Positions 47,662 through 60,525 of a stretch of DNA of 64,000 nt are shown here, one piece after another. Each line of letters opens with the position of its first letter. Position 1 is the stretch's first letter. The stretch lies in contig NC_088777.1 of NCBI RefSeq assembly GCF_954871325.1, positions 51,037,974-51,101,973 of the forward strand, given 5' to 3'. The DNA comes from Gordionus sp. m RMFG-2023 (Eukaryota; Nematomorpha; Gordioida; Chordodea; Parachordodidae). Below the pieces are notes generated by a model. That model was not told where the DNA came from and made no database searches. It was given only the letters and a program-made list of their open reading frames with translations. The position numbers and the translations under genes are program-made.

Positions 47662-50600
47662 TTATATATACAAACGCGTAATTTCCCAAGGAGAATACTC
47701 TGTCACGTTTATCATATTTTGTCTGTTCTCTAGCAAGTGGCGTTCTTTCTTACATGCAATGCTATAAAGTATAACACCTTTTTCATTTACAAAAATATTC
47801 TGGGCCAAGTCACTATAAAAAATTGTCAGGGTGAAGTTTAAACTGTCTTGTTCAATAATTGCCTTAAATAATAGTTAAAAAAAGGGTTTTAGTAAAAAAA
47901 TGAATACGATTTTATGATTAGATTAAAATATAAAAAAAAGAAATTAATTCTAATAATATTAAATATTATATAATCGAATTATTAATGCATGTCTTCATTA
48001 CAGATTCATGATTTCCTAGGTAAATTTGATATTCTGAGCCATTATTGATATCTATAAGCACCAACGAGCAAAATGCAGACACATTAGTGTTGACTATTAT
48101 TACCATCTTAATTTGTTTTTAAAATTTAGTATATAAAAATATAAAATGTCGAAAATGAAGTAATGTTAAAATGCTTTAATTTGAATTAACAAAAATGTCA
48201 ATTTTAATATGTATTATTTAGATTTTTAATTGTAGGGGGAAGGGGGCGGGCTGTGCTATTTAATTGGATATAAACAAATGTCTTACTCAACTCACAGTAT
48301 ATATCTAAAATTTTGTAATCGATTTGTTTTAAAGTAGAAATATTTAGCAAAGTAATTTAGTGATAGCAAAATGTTAATTTCTTCCCGAGACACATGTAAT
48401 TAGCAAAATTAGCATATCTTGGCTTCTTTTAGATATTTTAGAATTCAACGCTTGCTTACTAAATATAGATATTATTTTTAAGAATATATTAACAGTAGGA
48501 AGTTAGTATGACCTTTGTAGTTGATGAAATAAAAAAATTATCCCAGTAGTTAAAAGCTAGCTTCATATCTTCAAGCGGTATATTGAACATTAATAAACTG
48601 TAAGTAGATTGGTTCCTACAATATTGGTGTTTGGATGTGTATATTAAATCTATGAATCGCTGGATGGGATTATGTAAACTATTGTAAGGAAACAAGGGTA
48701 GATTCCTAAAATTAAAAATTTTCCATGTTAGTTGATATTAATCTTATATTTAGAAAAAAGATTTACTTCATAAAAATAGTTGAATTTCCTTTGGATATAA
48801 TCAAATTGTAAACTCCTTCAAATAAAACGTATTGGGAAATATTCTGTTTGTCAATGTACATTGCTTATCAGTTATAAATCAATTTAGTATTATATACATA
48901 ATGAAATGGATTTTTTAAAATTTACTTTTTCCAAAAATGGATTTAAAGTTAGCCAACCTAGAACCTGAAATTAAAATAGCATAATATTTTATTATAAATT
49001 AAAAAAACTTTACTTCTCTCATTTTTCTTGCAATTTTGTAGTATGACATTAACATTGGGTCTGGACTGGGGAATTGAACTAATACTATTGTTGAACATTT
49101 TGAAATTTAAGGCTATTAATTTCATGCGTGGTAATCTAAGCGAACCTATGTAAATAATGTATGATTCGTGAATTTCGTAAACTTCAAGGAATCCCTCGTG
49201 TGGTTGCACAAATCGTAACTACAATATAAGATTCTATCAATAAAATTTTTCATGTTTAGAAGATTTTGAAACTTACACTTTTAACATCCTCGTTTGTACC
49301 GAAGCTATAACTGTAAATGTCGATATTCGCTGAATCGGATGGCATTCCATATGTTGAGTTTGAACTGATATTTTTATCGGCGAGGATAGACCATAATAAC
49401 CTGGGATCGGTGTCTATATAATACTATGTATTATTAAATACAATGCTGTTAAAGTTGCTAATCAAAGTAACAACACCGATTTAAAAAATTTTAATTAATA
49501 TTATAAGATGAATGAATAAAAAAAACTGATCAAATTTGAGGAAATCTTTTAACCTCTTTTAAATTTATTTAATTATTTTAAAACTTAAATCATATAATTA
49601 GAGAGAATTACAATAATAGCTGGCTAATTGTTTAATTGGTTGAGATGTGTGGTTCATCAACTTAGTCTCAACAATAAAAGCCAAACACCAATACAATAAT
49701 AACATATAATATTTTAAGTTTTTTTGATTATATTTTCTATGTATAATTATGATAATTATTTAAGATCACCAATTTTAGTTCTCACTATATCTAAAGAGTT
49801 TCCTCTTTCAAAACTTATTCCTATTCCCGCTGGGAAATTATTTATTTAGCAATATTAATTATGAAAATCTTTTATATATTGTATATAATTGATATTTATA
49901 TTTCTAATTTAAATTTAGATTACATTTACGATTATCAAAAAATATTATATAAGTTGGACTGCTATATTTCATTCAAGTTAAGTAGCTAATTAAGTTAACA
50001 ATGCTAGATAAAAAAAATAGTCTCCATAGGACGATATATTTTTAAAAAATGGCTATAAAAGTAGTGAAAATAGTTGTGGCGCGTTATTTTATAAAAGCGT
50101 TAATTTAATTGATAAATATATATTATTTTATTACCTTGGCTTTTAAAGCAGTAGTAATTAATCTCAGATTATTTATGGACATTTCATCAAGATAGTATTT
50201 GTACAAAGAATTTATGAAATCGATAAAGAGCGCTTGTGGCATCTCCCAAATGACTAAAGAATCCACCAATTTTAATGTAGCTTCCCTAGAATAACTTAAT
50301 ATTAATAATATTAAACTTATAAAAATAGGTAAATTAAAATTTTATTCACTTAAATTAATACCGTTTGAAATGAATGTGAATTATAATATAACATTTATTC
50401 ACATCTTTTAAAATCCACTTTTACTTTCTTTTTTTAAATTTAAAAAATAATTATTCAGTAATATATAATTTAAATACCATTCTATCTTTTAAAACTATTC
50501 TATAAATTTAGATATGTAATTCCTGACCGATGTTCTAGCAACTTATAATGATTTATATCACAACGTATTAATACAATAAAAATTAAATCCTGATCAAAAT

Positions 50601-50890
50601 GATATTATATCCGCTAACAAACACCATTATGAAAATATAAAATTAACAAAATTGCTAATATTAGTTTTTCAAAATCGAATAATGATACAATCTAAAAAAT
50701 AAAATAAAATATAAAGTATACTCAGAGGAGTTGAAATGTTGATTGAAGTTATAAATAATTGGGTATCGCATTTTGCAAAAATCTAATATAATATAATATA
50801 ACAAGTAAATTTATAATATATAGTATTTAAATAATTTAAACCTGTAGAAAATGTTATCTTTACCATAGTAATTATCAACAATAAGAGCAT
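47662..50890 (-). CDS. multi-exon gene for an unknown secreted glycoprotein, copy 1 (apparently intact 3' two thirds)
   Basis: Nine minus-strand exons have agreeing phases and no stop: 50285-50135, 49660-49612, 49413-49277, 49218-49014, 48964-48926, 48863-48767, 48705-48513, 48106-48002 and 47862-47662. The last ends in RLYI and TAA. Acceptors are AG and donors GT throughout; introns are 49 to 474 bp. Together they give about 390 residues. Signature pieces are SLVIWEMPQALFIDFINSLY, LWSILADKN, HEGFLEVYEIHESY, EGVYNLIISKGNSTIF, CSLVLIDINNGSEYQI. About ten N-x-S/T sequons and only four cysteines suggest an extracellular protein. A likely first exon, 50890-50842, encodes MLLLLIITMVKITFST; 50782-50722 continues it with DFCKMRYPIIYNF. 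Linking the 5' exons to 50285 is not solved. No known family is recognised. Confidence 0.7.
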
Positions 50891-52560
50891 CGTGTAATTT
50901 ATATTTTTAAAGAGGAACATAGAAAAAAATCAAATTTTTATGATAATGTTTTTTTATATATTTATTTTTAATAAATTTTTAAAATGATCAACAAAAATGT
51001 TTAGAGAAATTAATTATATAAAATTATTTTAAAGGTAGTTCGTTCACTTTAAACCATTTAATTACAAATAGTTTGGATGAAGAAATATAACTTTACTTAT
51101 ACTTAATATGTATATATATATATATATATATATGCAGGCTGAGGTGTTAAACCTTTTTTAATTTATAAATATTAATCAAAAATATATAATATTAAAAGCA
51201 TGAAAAATAAAATTTAAAATATTATTCATTATAAATTATTCCTTATAATTACATCCAGGCCACTTTAAACGCTATTGGTTTACTCTTAAACTCATCTAAT
51301 TATTGTGAATAGAACTACATGTTATAAATAGCCTTATACTGCTTTTATGTTAAATCTCACATTTGAAAATTCTTTATAATATACTTATCCCCATAATATT
51401 TTCATCATTAACGCTGTACATTAGATTGATAACTTTTCATAAAATTTTTTGTAGGTTAAAGATGTTAAAAATTATAAATTTGTTAGAATAAGATAATTTT
51501 ATTTTTAATATTTGGGTAATAATAAAAATACTTAAACAAGGTATATATATTGAAGAAAATTTACTTATAGAAAAAATTTATGAATATCAAATAAGACAAT
51601 ATATATATTATAACAAATCTAAATGTTCAACACGATATATAAATTAAATTATTTTATTATGCTAAAATGTAAAATCTCTTTTAGCACAATAACTTCACGA
51701 AGACAGAGATTAAAGGTCTATAATATTTATTTTGTAAAATTTAGTGTTATTATTCAGTTATTTTAGGTCAGTGGGATTGGTAAGCAGTAAAATTATTGAA
51801 AAAATTAATTAATTTTTTAAAATATTTTACTATGCAAAAAAAAATTAATTTGAAGCTATTAACTTTTGTTGAAATAAATAAAAATTAGGTAGAGATATGA
51901 CTAGAAAATTGCTTTAAAAAAAGGTTTTAATTGGAAATGGCCTGAGGATGATATTTGTATAAAATATCAGATTTGAATAAGTAATTATTTTATCGAATAA
52001 AATTTGTAAAAAAAAAACTTTTCTTCTAAAATTAAATATTTTGCAATTTTCATTTTAAATCTTTCAAGATGTGGGAAGATTTTTAGCTCAGAATTATGAA
52101 TATTAGTAATGTTTTATTTTTGGTTAAATTATAAGTAAAACGAGTAAATATAATGCCAAGATTTTTGTTAACATAAAAAATATTCCTTATAGTATATAGC
52201 CACAGATTAGTTAAAGATAAACAATTTATATAATAAAATATATATATATATATTTAAAATTGATATATTAAACTTGTTGTTAATTCAATAAACATACTAT
52301 ATATCAAATAAACATATTATATCAAAATATATATAATAAGACGAAATCGCAAATCGTTTATGAATCAAAAAAAAATTTTTTGAACTCTGCGTAAAAATTT
52401 ATACCGCTATTGTTTTTGAATGATATCAAATGCTTTAAATTTCTTAAAAGTATTAAGAATTGTTCAATTAAGTTTAAGATTTTATCTGGAAATATGGCAA
52501 TTTTATTTAAAATGGGATAAATAAATAGTTTGTTTCAACCACACATATGGTAAAAAAACT
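50891..52560. other. AT-rich spacer between copies 1 and 2
   Basis: It contains a TA microsatellite at 51109-51133. A short stretch at 51664-51725 (AAAATCTCTTTTAGCACAAT) resembles 61490-61550 in the same orientation. No gene is supported. Confidence 0.35.
51109..51133. repeat. TA microsatellite
   Basis: About twelve TA units ending TATATGCAGG. Confidence 0.9.
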
Positions 52561-52574
52561 CAATTATATAAAAA

Positions 52575-54990
52575 TCATAGATACAAACGCTTCATAATTT
52601 GCCATGTAGAAAGTGTCGTCACATTTATAATTTTATGGTCATCTTTTGACAAATTGTTTTTCAAATGACACGTTATGCTATATACTATATAATTATTTTT
52701 CAAAGTAGTATCGATAATGTTATTTTGATGATTTTTTAGGGTAAGCGTTGCATTGTTTTGTTCGTTGATTGTCTTAAAAATATAAAATAGTAAAGAAGAT
52801 TTATATAATTTTGTAATGATATTTCTCAGTTAACAATATATTTTTAATTACATATCAATTCCTTCCTAATTTAATTGTAAATTTTAGACCATTATTGATG
52901 TTAAGAATCAGGAGAGTGCAAAGAGAAGATTTATTCGTGTTTACTTGTATTGTCATCTTATTTTATATTTTATTAAAATCTTTGGTATTAGAAATTTTGA
53001 AAAAACATTCCTTTGCGAACTATTTAATATAAGAAATATGAATGATTTACTCGGCTCAAAAAATGTAGGAATATTTTATATAATTTTTTGGTGGTTTTTA
53101 GATTAGAACAATGGAAGGCAAGTAAAAAAAAGTACAAAATGGAAAAATTAATTCTTTTTATTTTATTTTTATAACAATAATTTTTTATTTTTTATTTTTT
53201 ATTTTTATTTTTAAATTTTACTCCTTTATTTTTCAATTTAAACAATTTTTTTATATCATAATTTCTCTTCAACTTGTTCTTTGTAAAAAAATTTCTCTTT
53301 TACCTTCCATCTTCAACATACGATCTCCATACATACTCTTAATCCTTTTACAACATCAAGATATTTAATCACTTTGCCTCTCTTTTTAATATTTGTTTTA
53401 ATTTTCTTTATTTCCTAAGTTTTTTTAAATTTTTTATTAATTATAAAATTTTCTAATTTATTATTTTCTCTAATTTTCATTATTGTTTTTAATCACTATT
53501 ATTTCATCAATTATTATCATATGATTTATTTCTTTTAATTTATAAGATTTTATTTCTTTTTTAACATTTGGTATTAATTTACATAATTCAATTTTATTCA
53601 AGTTTTTATTATTTTGACTTTTTAAATTTTTATTAGGATAACATATATTATATGATCTAGTTTTTCCATTTATCTCTTTTACCTCTTTATAATCACAAAA
53701 ATATTTAAATACAGATATTGCTTCTTCATAACTTAACTCCATATATCGGTAACAAAGTGTCCATAAGCAAATATAAGTCATCTGGTAAATTAAATGTTAA
53801 ACTCAAAACATCTTTAATCTCATGGTATGTTAAATAATTTTCTAATTCATCTATGGATTTTGTTTTATTCTTATTGAACCAAATAGGTTTTTTCATATTT
53901 TAAATATTTTATTATTAAAATTTTTATTATATTTATTTTTAATTTATCATCTCTTATTTAGAATTAAATTAACATAATTTCCCATTCCTCTTTCGTCTAG
54001 TTTCACCATGTTCCAGTATCAAAAGCATGCTAAAATTTTATAAGCTGCCACCATTTTAGAACAACGGAAGGCAAGTAAAAAAAAGTACATGTAAAAATTA
54101 ATTCTTATTTTATTTTTATAACTACTAATACTAAAATTTTATAATTTTATATATATACAATTTTAATTTACACTTTTTACATAAGTTTTTTAAAAGGTTA
54201 AATTTTAACAAATAAAATTTACGAAAATTAGGAAAATATAAAAGGTCATTAAGAAAAATATAAAGTTTAAAGGTCATTTAATTACAAAGTAAAAGAAAAA
54301 GTGTGTGCAAAATTTATATATTAACAATAGCCTAAAGATAGGAAAAAGTTACAAGGAAACCCCTAAAATAAATTCTTGGAGAAAAGATATGTAAAAAAAT
54401 ACATCGGAAATAAAACAAATTTTCAAATTAATTTATTTAATTATGATTTCCGGTTTTGTGATATAGAAAAATTAAAGTTTTAATGCATTTCTCATATCTT
54501 TAAGAGGTGTCTCAAACCATTCTCAATTTATAGGTAAGCGGGTATTCATAATAATCAATAGCTGGTGTATATTAAGTCAGTAACGCATAAACTTGAATAG
54601 AGCAGATGAATTCAAGGATTCAAGGGTAGATTTCTGTAAAATGAATAACAATATTAGCGTTAGTTTTTATTCTATTTATATCAACGTTACTTTAGGAAAA
54701 TTGTTGAATTCTTTTCAGCAATAACTAAATTATAAACTCCTTTAGATAACTCGTAATCGGAGTCAGTTTCTTGGTGAACGTAAATTGCTTTAAAAATAAT
54801 TGATAAAATGATTATAAAATATTATCTATCTAATTTTTACATTCAAAGACTATATAAAGATAAAATTGACATGTATTTTAATAAAAATTTGAATTATTTT
54901 TTTTTTACTTTCAGTATGACAATTTTGTAGGGTGATATTAACCTAAAAATTAATTTCTCTAAACTTTAATTGATTAGTTTAAAAATTTAA
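52575..54990 (-). pseudogene. secreted glycoprotein family, copy 2 (5'-truncated, decayed)
   Basis: Minus-strand exons matching copy 1 in order. Near 54910-54960 is the end of the HEGFLEVYE exon. At about 54705-54790 the strand reads KGVYNLVIAEKNSTIF. At 54470-54655 is a homologue of the NLPLFPYNS exon with several stops. At 52860-52940 it reads VNTNKSSLCTLLILNINNG. At 52575-52760 is the last exon with HKIINVTTLSTWQIMKRLYL and a stop at 52575-52577, the same place as in copy 1. The GVYNL exon keeps its phase and sequon, so it decayed unevenly. At 54990 it meets copy 4 head-on; everything 5' is missing. The 53100-54120 insertion lies in one intron. Confidence 0.7.
53095..54125 (-). mobile_element. 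about 1-kb insertion with short direct repeats and a Lys/Asn-rich frame
   Basis: Direct repeats of about 75 bp begin GAACAAYGGAAGGCAAGTAA at 53104 and 54059 and continue to ATTTTATTTTTATAAC. Between them the minus strand holds MKKPIWFNKNKTKSIDELEN from about 53897, running to a stop near 53727. An overlapping frame, 53781-53470, has MELSYEEAISVFKYFCDYKE and then a Lys/Asn-rich tail. Further 3' (about 53300-53390) a frame reads KRGKVIKYLDVVKGLRVCME. The pieces suggest one old gene of extreme AT content. It may be a retrocopy or part of a non-autonomous element; the family is unknown. Confidence 0.45.
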
Positions 54991-55002
54991 TTAAAAATAT
55001 AT

Positions 55003-55765
55003 CTAAATAATTTTTTTATGTTCCTCTTTAAAAATCAAAGTTACACAGCTATTATTGTTTATGATTACTATGGTAAAGTTAACATTTTCTACAGGTTTAA
55101 ATGATTTAAATACTAAATATATTATAAATTTACATGCTATATTATAATAGACTTTTGTCAAATGCGATACCCAATTAGTTATAACTTTAAACAAGACTTC
55201 AACTCCTCTTAATATGCTTTAGATTTGATTTTTTTTAGATTGTAACATTATGTGTTGGAAAAACTAATGGTAGAAATTTTGTAAATATCATATTATTTAT
55301 AATGGTTTCTGATAGCTAAGAGAATATCATTTTGATCAGGATTTATATATTATATTAATACTTAGTGATATAAATCATTGAAATTGTTGCTAGAACATAT
55401 GCTAGCAATTACATATTTAAATTTATAGAATAGTTACAAAAGATAGAATGGCATCATTTAAATTATAAATTATAGAATAATTATATATAAAGAAATCTTC
55501 ATATCATTTATTAGCTATATCCTTTAATCTTATATATTATAAAAAAATGTAAAGAGCTAATTAAATATAGATTTTAAAGAGGTCCATAAATGTTTAGTTC
55601 ACATTTGATTCAAACGGTTTAATTTAAGAATAAAATTTTTATAAACCTATATTTTTATGTTTATATAAAAATTAAGTTATTTTAGTGAGGTTACATATTA
55701 TTAGTGGATGATTTAATCATTTGGGAGATTCCACAAACACTCTTTATTGATTCTTAAATTCTTTA
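55003..55765 (+). pseudogene. secreted glycoprotein family, copy 4 (5' end only)
   Basis: Plus-strand match to the 5' part of copies 1 and 3: a signal-peptide exon at about 55050-55097 (LLLFMITMVKLTFST, with the start ATG changed), DFCQMRYPISYNFKQDFNSS at about 55150-55210, and VDDLIIWEIPQTLFID near 55705-55755. It breaks off where a LINE fragment begins. Compared with copy 1, substitutions in the DFC-x-MRYPI segment are conservative. Confidence 0.65.
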
Positions 55766-55998
55766 TACAAATACATTCTCAGTCTTTTCTCTGTTTACAT
55801 CTATTCGTGCTTTTCTAGTTTATCCAACTCACTAATCTTTCTTTCATCCTTGGATTCGACAAGCATTACAATATCATTTGCAAATTTTATATTCCATGGG
55901 ACTGTTTGCGGTATAGACTGTGATAATACATCTATTACTGTTATGAAGAGAAGTAGGCTGAGAGCCGATTTATGAACTACCTCATTTATTATGAAGCC
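55765..55998 (-). mobile_element. LINE fragment (RTE-like reverse transcriptase)
   Basis: The minus strand reads GSALSLLLFITVIDVLSQSI, then VPWNIKFANDIVMLVESKDE. This is the motif B (G-S-A-L-S-P) and motif C (F-A-D-D-I-V) pair of RTE-like reverse transcriptases; here FANDIV has Asn for the first catalytic Asp, so it is dead. Only about 230 bp remain. Confidence 0.8.
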
Positions 55999-56041
55999 TC
56001 TAAAATACCAGTTGTGCTACGGACCATTGTTGTATGGCCCA

Positions 56042-56691
56042 TAGAGTTGGGCAGTACCGCGAATACTTGTATAATCAGTATCTTATTGACATTTTTAATA
56101 AGATACTAGTATCTGCATCTAAGATCCTTTATTTTGAAAAGAATCTTGTATTTTTCATTTTCTTTAAAAAGATACAGATACAGATTCTTTTTAATATTCA
56201 TGTTTAAAACATGTACATATCACACAATGTAACTTTATTTTCTTCGTAAAATTTTGTATTAATTTCTTTACTTTTTTTCGCTATATTTAAATATTTTGAT
56301 TACCAAAAAAGTTGGAAATTTTACAGGTCACAAATATAGATAGATTAAAAACAACACCAAAACTAAATAAGAAAAGGATATATTTTATATGTAATGTTTT
56401 TTAATTTGTAGAATGTTTAACATTAATAGTAGTGAAAATGAAATAATGGAGATAGGTTCTCCTGAATCAAATCTGAATCTTAAAATTCTAGATGGAAAAT
56501 TTTATAAAGTAATTCATGTGAAAGAGAACAAGGTACAAGTTGAATGTCAAAATTGCACAAGTAAAAAAATTATTAAAGGTTCAACAAAGTAATAATACTT
56601 ATACTTAAGTCCCTCTTAGATAATTGTTATTAAAAATTTTTATTGAAGATGGTTGATTATTAAATTAAAATCATTTTGGATATATATTTTT
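56042..56691 (+). mobile_element. hAT transposon, 5' end and first exon
   Basis: The left end TAGAGTTGGGCAGTACCGCG at 56042 is a typical hAT terminus. The frame 56413-56592 encodes 59 residues: MFNINSSENEIMEIGSPESN, then KFYKVIHVKENKVQVECQNC, a half zinc finger (C-x2-C) as found at the start of hAT transposases of the BED type. It can be left through a donor at ACAAA|GTAATA just before the stop. The rest of the transposase and the right end are missing; another hAT end starts at 56692. Confidence 0.7.
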
Positions 56692-57200
56692 TAGGGGTGA
56701 ATCGATACCCCTTTTTGGAGGCCTATCAGATATTCTCAATATTAAATTGATATCGGCCGATTACCGATCCGGTATCATATCTAATTTTGTATTCTGTAAG
56801 ATACCAATGGTTTTAAATTTTAATATACTTTTTATTAGTATAACATCTATAATTTAACTATACCATAACTTATGTCATTTAAATATATTATAATGATCAT
56901 TTATATTTATATTCAATTCAATTGCAATTTTAAAAGTATATGAAATATTTTTATTGTTAAATCAATTTTATATAATAAGTAATAACATTAATATATATAC
57001 ATAGTAATAAAAAATTATACTTTGAAATTTGAAATAAATATTTTTTCTAATTTATCAGAGAGCAGTTTGCGGCGATAGTAACTCTCAATATCACCAGCTT
57101 CACTAAAAACAGGTTCTGAAGAGAATATCGCACACTTTTATAAACAGAATGCGAAAAAAATAACAATATGGCAGAATGTTTATTAATTAATTATTATTAT
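56692..57200 (-). mobile_element. second hAT transposon, 3' end
   Basis: The left boundary TAGGGGTGAATCGATACCCC at 56692 is a hAT-like terminus with subterminal ATCGGCCGATTACCGATCC. On the minus strand 57125-57015 reads SSEPVFSEAGDIESYYRRKL, then LSDKLEKIFISNFKV and a stop: the C-terminal hAT dimerisation motif (S-x-x-P-V/x-E-x-x-F-S-x-A-G). The 5' part is absent. It is unrelated in sequence to the hAT at 1.6 kb. Confidence 0.7.
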
Positions 57201-57289
57201 TAAAAAAATATACTTAAAAATGGATTTCGATTTTATTTATTGATTTTAGATATAACTTTTTTTTAAATTTTATAACTTATTTTTATTAA

Positions 57290-57480
57290 AGAAGCCATTT
57301 TATATTAGATCAAATTTTATAATATTGCCCGATAACCGAAGATCGAAAATAGTATTAAAAAAATTTTGAATTTAAATATTATCAATTTTTCTAAAAGAGG
57401 GCATATACTTACTTTCATCTTTTGGTAAGCGAAGATTAAAAGCTTGGGTAATAATATTTTCGCCAAAATCAAAAGATTAA
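57290..57480 (-). pseudogene. secreted glycoprotein cluster, copy 5 (3' fragment)
   Basis: The minus strand carries the block also seen downstream of copies 1 and 3. In one frame it reads DFGENIITQAFNLRLPKDES and in another ILAKILLPKLLIFAYQKMK, ending at a GTAAGTATATG donor. The two alternative frames leave its reading unsettled. It stands alone between the hAT relics and copy 3. Confidence 0.5.
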
Positions 57481-57714
57481 CGCCTAAGTATGTATATATT
57501 TATAAATATTAAGTAAAATTATTTATCTTCATCAAAACTATTTGATATAAATGGCTTAAAGTCAACGAACTAGCTATAAAATAATTTTAAAAAAATTAAT
57601 TATTCTAAACATTTTTATTGATCAGCTTGAAAACTTGGTTTTAAAAAATATATCAAAAAGCATTATCATAATAATTTATATTTTTTTATATTCCTCTTTA
57701 AAAATCTAAATTAT

Positions 57715-60525
57715 ATGATGCTATTATTGTTGATAATTACTATGGTAAAGGCAATATTTGCTACAGGTTTAAATGATTTAAATAAAAGATTTATTAAAAA
57801 TAATGCTATATTATAGTAGACTTTTGTCATATGCGATGCCCAATTAGTTACCACTTCATTTAATACTTAAACTCCTCTGAGTATACTTTAGATTTTATTT
57901 TATAGATTGTACCATTATTTGATTTTGAAAAACTAATCGTAGTAACTTTGTAATTACAATATTTCAATAATTGTGTCAGTTAACGGAAATAATATCATTT
58001 TGATCATATTTTAATATTATATTAATTGTGATATAGAGTTATTTATTAGAGGTGCTAGAACATAGGTTAGGAATTATATATTTAAATTAGTAGAATAGTT
58101 CCAAAAAATATAACGGCATCATTTAAATTATAAATTAGAGAATAATTATTTATAAATTTAAAATTGAAATTAAAAGTAGATTACAAAGAGGTGCATATAT
58201 GTTATGTTATGTAATTTGGATTTGATTTAAAACAATTTCATTTAAATGATTAAAATTTTTGAAGACCAATATTTATAAGTTTTATCTTATAAAAATTATG
58301 TTATTTTAGTAATGCTACATTGAATGTGGTGAATGGTTTAGTCATTGGGAGATGCCACAAAAGCTCTTTATTGATTATTTAAATTTTTGTTCAAATACTA
58401 CCTTGACGAAATATACACAAATAATCTGAGATTAATAACTATTGCTTTTAACGCCACGGTAATAAAATAAAAATATATGTATAAAGCATTTCACCAAATA
58501 TATTAGCGCTTTTAAAGAATAAAACGCTATACCTATTATTTTTTCTTAAATGTCTTTTATTGTTGAGAATAAGTCTGATGAACCAAACATCTCAACTAAT
58601 TCATAGATTAGCTAGCTATTTTGTTATTCTATCTAATTTTACGATTTCAAGTTTTAAATGATATAATAAATATTTAAAAACGTTAAAAGATTAGCGCAAA
58701 TTTGATCAGTTTTTTTTTATTTCATACTATAAAAAATATATTATATTCATTATTTTATGATATTAATTAAAAAAAATTAAAATGGGTGAATATGTAGCAC
58801 ATTTCATTGCTCCTTTACCAATGCATCGATGCTACTATAGCTCGTTACTTTCACTAACTAAAGTATTGCTTTATATAATACATTAGATACGGATCCCAGG
58901 TTATTATGGTCTATCCTCGCCGATAAAAACATCAATTCAAACTCAACATATGGAATGCCATCCGATTCAACCAATATCGACATTTATATCAACAGTTATA
59001 GCTACAGTACTAACAATGCTATTAAAAGTGTAAGTTTAAAAATCTTCTAAACACGAATATTTTTATTGATTGAATGTTATTGTACGATTTGTGCAAAATG
59101 AAGGATTCCTTGAAGTCTACGAAATTTATAATCATAAATAATTTACAGAGGTTCACTGGGATTACCACGCATGAAATTAATAGCCTTAAATTTCAAAATG
59201 TTTAAAAATAATATTTGTTTAATTCCCCAGTCCAGACCCAATGTTAATGTCATACTAAAAGATTGTAAATAAGAGAGAAGTAAATTTTTTTTAATTTATA
59301 ATAAATATTATGCAATTTTATCTTCAGGCTTTGGGTTGGCTAACTATAAATCTATTTACGGAAAAAGTAAAATTTAATAAAATCCATTTTATTATGTATA
59401 TAATACTAAATTGATGATAAGCAATATACATTGATATACAGAATATTTCCCAGTACGTGTTATTTGAAGAAGTTTACAATTTGATTATATCCAAAAAAAT
59501 TCGAAATTTTTTTTGAATTAATTTTTTTTTCTAAATATAAAATTAATATTATTAACGAAGAAATGTTTTATTTTAGGAATCTACCTTTGTCTCCTTACGC
59601 TAGTTTAGTAGTCCCTTCAAGCGATTTATAGATTTAATATATAGATCCAATCCCCAATATTATAGACACCAATCATCTTACGGTTTATCAATGTTCGAGA
59701 ACCGCTTGAAGATATGAAGCTAGCTTTAAAATACTGCGATTATTTTTTCATTTCATCACCTACAAAGGTTATACTAACTCCCCACTGTTAATATAATCTT
59801 AAAAATCAAAATATATTTATTTAGTAAGGAATTGAAGAATTATAAATATTCAAAAGAAGCTCAAGATGTGATCCATCTATCTTTACTATAGATGGGTCGC
59901 GGAAAAATTAATTAATTTGTATCACTATGTTAGTTTTCTAAATAATTGACTTCTAAAATCCTGTGGATTCAGTAAGATATTTATTTATATTCCAATATTC
60001 TAGTTTAGAGTTCCCAAAATAAAAATTTTAAATCTTTTATGAAATATGAAATATTACATCTTAAAATGTAGAATAATTTTGGTTATAAAATATTATAGCA
60101 TTTTATGATTACTTCATTTTCTATATTCTTTATATACCAAATTTTAAAAATAAATTAAGATGGTAAAAAAAGTCAATTCCGATAAATCTATTATTTGCTC
60201 GTTAGTACTTATAGACATCAATAATGGGTCAGAATATCAAATTGTCTCAGGAGAACATGAATCTGTAATAAAGCCATGCATCCTTTATTCAACTATATTA
60301 AATTATTAAGAATCAATGAATATTTTTTTTTATTATGAATTAATCATAAAATCATATTCATTTTTCTTTTAAAACTCTTATATAAACTAATATCTAAGGC
60401 AATTATTGATCAAAATAGTTCAAACTTCACCCTAATTAATTACAATGACATTAATATTAAGGAAACTGGTATAGCACTTTATAGCATAGCATGTCAGAAA
60501 GAACTCCACTTCCTAGAGAACAGTA
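57715..60525 (+). pseudogene. secreted glycoprotein family, copy 3 (full length, decayed)
   Basis: Plus-strand mirror of copy 1. Exon 1 (57715-57766) reads MMLLLLIITMVKAIFAT. About 58320-58450 matches the WEMPQALF exon but with a frameshift. 58885-59035 reads LLWSILADKNINSNSTYGMP. The next exon (FLEVYEI) has lost its AG acceptor near 59087. About 59430-59510 reads YVLFEEVYNLIISK. 59575-59770 has one-base deletions. 60161-60265 reads CSLVLIDINNGSEYQI with many silent changes against copy 1. 60408-60525 reads NFTLINYNDINIKE and stops early. Several exons thus evolved under protein constraint before the copy died. Confidence 0.75.

Noticed and set aside
55003-55194. Minus-strand 63-residue frame
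   Set aside because: Antisense to the 5' exons of copy 4, which match copies 1 and 3 on the plus strand.
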